NCBI GenBank assembly: GCA_021442155.1
Contig: CM038216.1
Location: 156,845,983-156,909,982, forward strand
Length of the DNA: 64,000 bases
From: Cymbidium sinense
Lineage: Eukaryota > Streptophyta > Magnoliopsida > Asparagales > Orchidaceae
Direction of reading: 5' to 3'
A program made the translations under genes and the position numbers. Of the stretch, positions 56,571 through 64,000 are shown one piece after another. The notes beneath the pieces were generated by a model, which was not told the DNA's origin, searched no databases, and worked only from the letters and a program-made list of their open reading frames with translations. The number at the start of each line of letters is the position of its first letter. Positions within the stretch are counted from its first letter, which is position 1.

Positions 56571-59500
56571 TTCATGAAATTTTAATCCCTGTATAAAACA
56601 TCATTAGGCTATTAATAACCTCACATCCATTATATGCATGAACAATATTCACATCTAGTCTAAAACATTACATCATAAACTAAAAACATAACACCACAAC
56701 ATACATTATCCTAACCTAGAGCTAGAATTGGTGACTTAGTACTCGAATTAGTGTGAAAATGTTTGGTGTGGTAAGTCTTTAACTAAGCTATATATGTATG
56801 ATTGTCTAAAGTTTTAAATATTTAAATTACACATTATGGGAGGTTTACTTCAAATCATTGAAAGAATTAGTTGAATTTAATTTGCAATCTTCTTCTTGTT
56901 TAATTTGATGCCTACTTAACATTTAATTATAAAGAGAACAGAGGGACTTGACCCCTTTTCATCCCTATCCTACATTATTCTCTAAAGGTATGTTATTATG
57001 ACATTGGTTTCTTTAGTGAATGACTTAAGAAATATTTTTATTAAACCTAAGCTTGGGTTAATCTGAAAGAAACTTATCCCAACATGAAAGTCATCTTAAG
57101 ATTAATAATATTGAATTACTATCACATGGATAACATTTCATTATTCCTTTTCATCATCAATAACATACACATCTCTTTATTTTTACTACTCATGGTATTT
57201 AATTTAACACACTTATTTATACATGCAATATACTTTTATTTTTTTGCACACTTGATGATTCTTAATGCATGTATTTTGGAAGAAATGAATCATTTCATCC
57301 CATAGTTAAGCATATATACACATGTATCAATGATTTAAGCAGTATATGACATTGTTAAATCAGGGAAGTGAGATATCTAAAATCTCCTTGGGGCTACTTA
57401 AAGCCTCATGTTCCCGAGGTCCAGACTATATACTTGCTAACTTAAATACATGTAAACTTATACACTAACATGAAAATGAAAAATCATGCAATGTTCTTTT
57501 TTATGTAAGGGAAAATCTTTTATTTATGTAAAGTAAAGTTATATCTAAATTCTAGCACATGCATACACATGAATGAAATTGAGCAAGTATGAGCATTTAT
57601 TAAACCAGAGAAATGAGATTATCTAAGACTCCTTGGGACTACTTAAAGCCTCATGTTTTTGGGATGTCCATATATATACTTGCTAATTCTAAAGATATGT
57701 AAACATACACATCAATCATGAAAATAGAATAATTCTTTTCCATTTTGAAATTGTAAATTAAATGTAAACTTTAATATTCATAACCAAAATTAATTCACAT
57801 CATTAGCTTATGGTTGAAAAAATTTAGGATTTATTAATGATAATAGCCACAATATATAATATTTATCCAAAACATGCAATTTAGATACAACCATATTCTT
57901 TTGATACTTTTTTTTTTTTTGAAAAAATGAATGTATGAAACAAATGGCATGCAAATTTATAATGATTAAAAATGAATGATTAAACATTACCACATAATAC
58001 ATTTAATCACATTAATTCCTAAGGATAATCAAGTCAAATAAAATTCTTTAAGATTAACCAAAGCTTTTATAAAATTTGATTTTTGATGTTTGAATTATCG
58101 AAACCTAAAGAGGAGAAATGACATTTAGTGTTTGCCCCATCCCACATTAGTGATTTAATGTGTTTAAGGAAAGCCATTAAGTAGGTTTTATGGATTGATT
58201 AAGTTCAAGTCATTAAGTAATCAATTTAATTACCTTTTCTTATCTTCTTTAATTTAATCAACTACTTAATCATGAGCCTTCAATGATATGCTTATGAGAA
58301 ATTAAAATTTGCAATGTACCTAGAGGGACCTAATGCAATTAGGTTCATGCTTAAGAGTTAATTAGATTAAAAAAAAAATCTAAGTTCAATACTTTTATGG
58401 TTTTCCCACAACAATGGGTAAACCATAAATTCCTTAATGACTTTATGTTATTTAACACATAAAGGGGTAACCCATAAATTAAATTTAAATAATATGGACC
58501 AATCATTAGTTTAGTTTGATTCTTTTCTTATCATTAATTTTCTTTATTAAACCCCTAATAATTACATGTAATTAACCCTCCTATGAAAAGCATTTAAAGA
58601 AATAATTAGAAAGAGGTCATAATTATTTCCCCTCACAATTCCCACTATTTACAGTTATTAATTATCATTACTTATTTAATTTTCATTATTTAGAAATTTT
58701 AACAAATATTAAATTGAGTAATGAGGGTAATTAGGATTGAAATTTCAAATTTCTTAAATTACTTGGCTAATAATTCCAAAAAAATTATGGGAGGTAGAGG
58801 ACATTCTATAAAATTATCTAGCTAAATTTGGGATCAATCAGCCAAGTAATTAAGCCTTAATTAATGTAATTAACCTAAACTTCAAATCCTAATTAATTGC
58901 ATTTCACTAAACAAAAATTAGGGATTTTATTTTTTATAGATTCTCCTCTATCTATCCTTTACAAAATGGGTTTATTTGTATTTTTTAAATTTTTGTACAA
59001 TTAGTTATGAGTTTTTGAAGTTCTGGCCCTTTAATTACATTTCTAAATACTAATTTACCACTTAAACTGTAAGCGCAGTGTGGACGCTAACGTGGCAGCA
59101 CTTTCCACATGGTGCCAGGGTATTGGTTATTTAAAACATCTAACGTGATAGCTAACTCAAGCGGCGGATGTAGTTTCATCTCGACCGTCTGATCTCAGAT
59201 CGGGCAACCGAGATTAATCCCATAATTTTTAAAGGATTAAATCAGAAACTCTAGCTCAATTAATTACGACCATCCATTCTAATCACCCAAAATGGATGGT
59301 TAATGATTCATCAACCTTGAATATCAAAAGATGGACACCGTCTGCCTTCTACCACTCGATCCAAGCTTGCTAGAGCTTATTTGATGGAAAAATTGACTAA
59401 AAAATGATCAGGGAGAAAATCTAAATGGATCTTATGATGGAAATTACATAAAATCACACTTTACTTTAATAAAGAGCAACACCTAGGGGGGGGGAACTAG

Positions 59501-61430
59501 GGTTGCTGAATTTTTACCTCACTAAAGTTAATGACCGGTAGCCCATCGATAAAGGTAGCTTCATCTTCAAGAGCCAAAGCCCTATTGAGAAGATTACGAG
59601 CTATCTCCTCATCGATTATTCTCTAGACCAAATGTTATCACAAAACTCATCAAAGTTGGTCTAGGGATGCCTTTCAGTGATCAAATCATTCAAGAAATGA
59701 TTTATTTTGACTCACCGGAGTGAGGTGAAGGTGTGAAGAGTTACTTTGGGATTTCTGGAGTTTTGAGAGATTTTGATAGAAGGGGCTCTTGGTTTCACTC
59801 AGGGGTTGGTCTCACCAGCGGTGATATGCATGAGGAGCTCGAGGGAAGGTCTCGGACTGTACAGAATGCTCTAGGGAAGGTGCCTATGAATTTTGAATCC
59901 TTGGGGAAGAGTATACCCTCCTCCCAATTGAACAAAGGGTTGAGATTAGTTCAGCCTTTGGCAGCCATCCGGCTAGGGTAGGTGACCGGAGGTGGTAGAG
60001 GACTATTGAGGTGGCTGAGGGTGAGAGGCTGAGGGAGTGGAATGGGCTGGCATGGGGTGCACAGATTTCCTTAGGTGTACCAATGGAGTGTCATGATGAA
60101 CTCACCCTCTCGTGGCCAAAGGTTGAGCCCAATAACCTTGGGTTAAGTTTGTTCATTGGTCCTCTCATCTAAGAAGAGCTAAAGGTGGCTGCCAAGGGAT
60201 AAAGGGTGAAGAACCCACCCAAATGGGGATTTTGTTTCCCATTTGGGTGGCTTTCAATGGATTTGACCCAATCACTATGGGTTGGATACACTTGGATGCC
60301 TATGGTGACCTGAGGATGAGTCATGCCATGTTTGGTTTGATTTGGCTCAATTTGACCCATATGGGTCAATTTGGTTTTGAGTTAAGTTGACCAATTGTTC
60401 AAATTAGGGGAAAAAGGACTTGGGTGAGTTCAATTGGTCATTGAAATGCATTGGTGCAATTGGTTTGATTTAATTTAAAGTGGATTTTGATTTGGTTCTT
60501 TTGGGTTCATTTAGGCCAAATGGGTTAAGTTGACCAATTTGGTCAAATTATTCAAATTGCTTTGAATGGAGGGTTGCTTAATGTTTGATTGATCATTTAA
60601 AAATGATTGTAAGTGTCAATTTGAATTGATTTGGATTAGTGAATTATTTGGTTCAATTTAATTCATTAGTTAAAATGGGTCAAGGGGACTAATTGGGTTA
60701 GGTTGACCAAATTGGGTTTAATTGATAATGGTAAGGTGTTCAATAATCAGTTTATGATTGGTTAGAAGCATTGGTTTCAATCAATTTGGACTGAAATGAG
60801 ATTAAGCCAAATTTTTCCCTTTAGGTCAATTTGGGTTAAATGATCAAATTGGTTTGATATGGCCCAATTGATTGCAATTGGGTAATGAAAAATAATTGAC
60901 AATCATTATGGAAGGGATTGGGTGAGTTAATTTAATCCAATTTGGGTTGGATTGAAGTTTGAATCAAATGGTCATTTTTGTCACATTGGGTCAAGTGAAC
61001 TAATTGGGTTGATATGGTTGGATTGGGGTCAATTAAGTGTTGAGAGAGGTTCAATGACGGATTTATAGTTGATTAGTGGCCTTGAATGCAATTTATTTTA
61101 GCTTAATTGGGTTTTGGCTCATTTAAACTTTTTGGGTCAAATGGGCTAACTTGAGTTGATCAAATTTTGAAGATTTGATTTGATTGGTTTGATTGCAAGT
61201 GTTGGAGGAGTTTAAAATGATCTATTAAATGGTTGGAGTGATAGAAAATCAAATTGGATTTATTTTGCTTGAATGGGTTTGGGTTGGATTCATAAGATCA
61301 TGGTGGAGTTACTTAGGTTAAGGTCTAAGTCAATTTTGCTTGGAGCTTAGATTAGAAAACAAATTCAATTGAGTTTAATTGAAGAGGCTTGAGGTTGGTT
61401 GTGTCTCATTCATGGTTGGTCTAAGTCAAT
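56570..61430 (-). repeat. LTR copy F, internal 4.9 kb
   Basis: It is colinear with about 12000 to 16700 of the E2 3' LTR, but lacks both LTR termini. It contains the hairpin-rich module twice (57347-57430, 57591-57675), a GC-richer promoter-like segment with CTGATCTCAGATCGG (about 59050-59290) and a weaker W-box region (60340-61150). It differs from E2 by many substitutions, so it is an older relative. A run of 9 G at 59486 interrupts it. Confidence 0.8.
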
Positions 61431-62180
61431 TCTTTTGTTTATTTGTAGTTATTTATATTTAAGTTGGGTATAAACTTTAATTTTTCTATGAGCTTAATTA
61501 TTCAAGCATTTAATCACAAGAAAGCACAACATAAAAAGAAACCTAGATAAGTATGTTTATTTATTGCACACCCAAAATAAATAAAGCCATTTAATTTAAG
61601 AAAAAGGATAATGCGGTCAAGTACTATTGTACACCTGGAAGAAAGAATAAACAAGCATTTGAGCTCTGCCCTTATACATTACGGCCTAGAACTACAAGGC
61701 TAGATTTATGGGTCTTCTTTCTAGGATTATGTCCTTCTTAATGGACATCCATTGGGCTTTATAAAGACCATTGTACCTATCATCTAATAGAGTCAGCTCT
61801 TGATAATCCTAGACCCCATAGATCCTAACCTAATTATAAGCTAAATTTTACATTTTAAATTCAAAAATAATTCTTAAGCCATGTAAAATAAATGTTAGAA
61901 AAATACAAACAACACATAATAATTATATTTCATAAACAAACGAGCTTAGCATTAGCTGCTTGCCAAGCCCACCTATCCTATGACCTATGCATAAGGACTT
62001 AAGCATACCTACAAGAAAAAAGCATTTTTAATTTTATTTATGATATCAATCTTTTATAGTATAGTCCCCTGTAGAAGCCAACGTTAGATCTAAAAAAACA
62101 TCTAACCATCCAGCCTAATAGGCAAACAATCCTAGACATACAGTCTTAAATAGTACACCTCAAAGACATGTGAAGCACAT
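61430..62180 (-). repeat. LTR fragment G
   Basis: It is colinear with about 11270-12100 of the E2 LTR (TTAAGTTGGGTA, a GAGCTTAAT block, CTCTGCCCTTATACA, GCCCACCTATCCTATG). It starts directly where copy F ends, but goes back in LTR coordinates. It is therefore a separate piece or the product of rearrangement. Confidence 0.75.
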
Positions 62181-62299
62181 CACCTCACAACACATCACAG
62201 AGAATCATAAAGAATCACAAAATAGCCTAACCTAAGTCTAGGGTCTGTTTGGCAATACCACCTTGCTAAGAAATTTCTAAATGGCCTAATGCACATTGT

Positions 62300-63790
62300 A
62301 TCATGGTCATTCATTTAATGTTGTATGTCACACCAAGGAATGTTGATATATTTTGTGCATAGTCTAAAGATTATAATTACATGCACACCACTTCATTGAA
62401 GTCATCTTTGAGGTTCTAAAGCATTTTAAAGCACTTATAATGCTACAAAATCTATATAAGTATGGTGCACAAGTCTACTTTGTATTACGACATGATAATA
62501 TGTAGATCATGAAAATATGTGCATAGGGCCTTAAAAATTTTCTTTGCAAGTCACTTGGCTTCGATCTACTTGATAAAATAGTCAATCATAACTAGATGAA
62601 CTTTCTTTTGTCTGTTAGTGTTTGACAAGGCACTATCAAAGTCATTCCCTAAATAATGCATTTCCAAGGATTATTGTTGGATTGTTGTAAACTTTTGCAT
62701 TATATACAGCTCCTCGCAAACTATTCTAAAATCCTTTTAGTGTAACCAAGAAATACCCTTCTCTTATGGTTATGTGGGTCAATTCTCTCCCTCTTGAGTG
62801 GATGTCACACTCTCCAGAATATATTTCCTCAAGGACATTCTTTTGTTTGAATTCTCTCACACATTTGAGATTGAGCAAGGTCGTTGAGCTTCAAAATAAC
62901 TCTCCTCCTATTAATATGTATTAGGCTACTCTAATTTTTAACCTCTTCAAATCCTATGTCATTTCATTCAACTTCCCTAGTCTATAAGAAATTCCTGATA
63001 GGGTCAACCTAGTTTGACAAGAGTTCTTATTCAGTTTGCATTAGCTCTTCCTCTTTGGTACTTAATTAGGCAAGCTGTATGATCTCGTGCTCCCAAGTCT
63101 ACTAGCTCAGGATAATAGATCAAGGAGTTGATTTTTCTCTGTAGAAATTTTCTTTATTTTGAAATACTCTAATTGGTCAATTTTTATATTTACTTTATAT
63201 AGTCACCATAAAGGTTCTAGTTGACTAGAATGTCATGCAAGCTACTAAGTCAGCTAGCAAATCCATACGCACATAAGCTTTTATCGTGATATGAGGTGAG
63301 TATGATATATCTAACTCATTCAACTCTATGAACCATTTTAATAATCTTCTTGAATGATCAGGCTTGGTGAATTCAAATTTGATTAGGTTTTTAGTGAAAA
63401 CTTATATGGAATGTGTCCAGATGTAAGGTCACAATCGCCTGGTTGAAGTAATTGGTGTGAATGCAAGAATCTACATGAGTAGGTAGTTCAGCTTAGCACC
63501 TCACCGAGACTTTTAAACATAATATATGGGCCATTATTTTCACATTCTTCTCTAATAAGGACTGAACTAAGTATAATAATAAGATTTCTCCCTCCTTTGG
63601 GCTCTACAATAGAGGAGGTGATGCGAGTAGAGTCTTCAAGTTGTCAAAAACTTTCTCACATTTTAAAAGTGTAGTCAAATTTTTTTGGCCCTCTAAGAAA
63701 CTTAAAAAATGATGAGCATTGCTCCCTTTACTTTGAGAAACATATATTCAATCCTATGCACCATATAAGCCATTATACCTTTTCCACTAT
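62300..63790 (-). pseudogene. Second Tat-type family: RNase H, second RNase H, integrase remnant
   Basis: In sense the order is RNase H (63740-63400) with LASPPLL and KSLGEVLS-like, RFLHSHQLLQPG and IWTHSIXVF blocks; a decayed zone with second RNase H traces (63400-62920); and integrase (62900-62500) with EEIYSGECDIHSRGRE, ITIREGYFLV and VHLVMIDYFI (first catalytic Asp kept), then IEAK and IFKAL. The zinc-finger string and the SPPLL-KEGE stretch differ from E1 and E2 but are typical of other plant Tat elements as I recall. Stops and frame shifts abound. RT is not visible before the window end. Confidence 0.75.
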
Positions 63791-63799
63791 TTACCTCAC

Positions 63800-64000
63800 T
63801 TTTGGAGTGAGGATTGACTCATCTTTCCTTAGACTTAGGAATTTTCTAGGCACCTAGATTTCCCTAGTCATAGGACACTTCTAGTGATAAAGGGAACACT
63901 AAACCCAAGCCTAGAGACTTAGGGAGGCATACCCTAAGCTTAGGTTATACCTTAAGGAAAATAGGTCCTACCTATCTTATGGCCTAAACCAAAACCCATC
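63800..64000. other. Unassigned DNA at window end
   Basis: It has repeated CTTAGA, CCTAG and TTAGG words (CCTAGGTTA-type). No coding sequence is recognised, although by position it should be RT of the second Tat-type element or an insertion in it. Confidence 0.4.

Overview
The window is plant nuclear DNA with no recognisable host gene, rRNA, tRNA or CRISPR array. It is AT-rich, CpG-poor and almost entirely nested retrotransposons. The plant assignment rests on Ty3/gypsy pol remnants of the Tat/Ogre type (RT, RNase H, second archaeal-type RNase H, integrase, no chromodomain), a primer-binding site resembling the one I recall for Tat/Ogre elements (arginine tRNA), and an RTE-clade LINE ending in a (TTG)n-type tail. 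All coding regions are broken. Many stops look like C-to-T decay of CAA, CAG, CGA and TGG codons, as expected for old methylated repeats.

The central object is element E2 (9985-39303, minus strand), about 29.3 kb. Its order on the minus strand is: 5' LTR (39303 to 31692, 7.6 kb), PBS (31682-31669), a leader with about 25 tandem stem-loops (31290-29110), further leader, gag (27440-26200), protease, RT, RNase H, archaeal RNase H, integrase (to 20680), a repeat-rich 3' UTR (20650-17825) and the 3' LTR (17824 to 9985, 7.8 kb). Both the total size and the LTR length are extreme for a plant LTR retrotransposon.

E2 is inserted in an older plus-strand relative, E1, exactly between the RT connection and the RNase H. 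E1 has a partial 5' LTR (1-2831), PBS (2841-2858), leader, gag, protease and RT up to 9984. It resumes at 39304 with RNase H, archaeal RNase H and integrase (to about 41575).

Right of E1 lies a minus-oriented LTR of the same family (41761-51488). It is split by a nearly full-length RTE LINE (45411-48500) and by an oppositely oriented LTR fragment (about 49045-50462). From 51.5 to 56.6 kb comes very decayed DNA with one recognisable integrase end. Two more LTR fragments follow (about 56570-61430 and 61430-62180), then a minus-strand RNase H to integrase remnant of a different Tat-type family (about 62300-63790).

The most interesting material is structural. The leader of E2 is an array of hairpins whose stems change in a compensating way around a conserved loop, and E1 carries the same hairpin only twice. 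The LTR U3 carries a dense W-box cluster, a set of AU-rich hairpin repeats and a duplicated hairpin-rich module whose copy number differs between LTR copies. All alignments and counts were made by eye.
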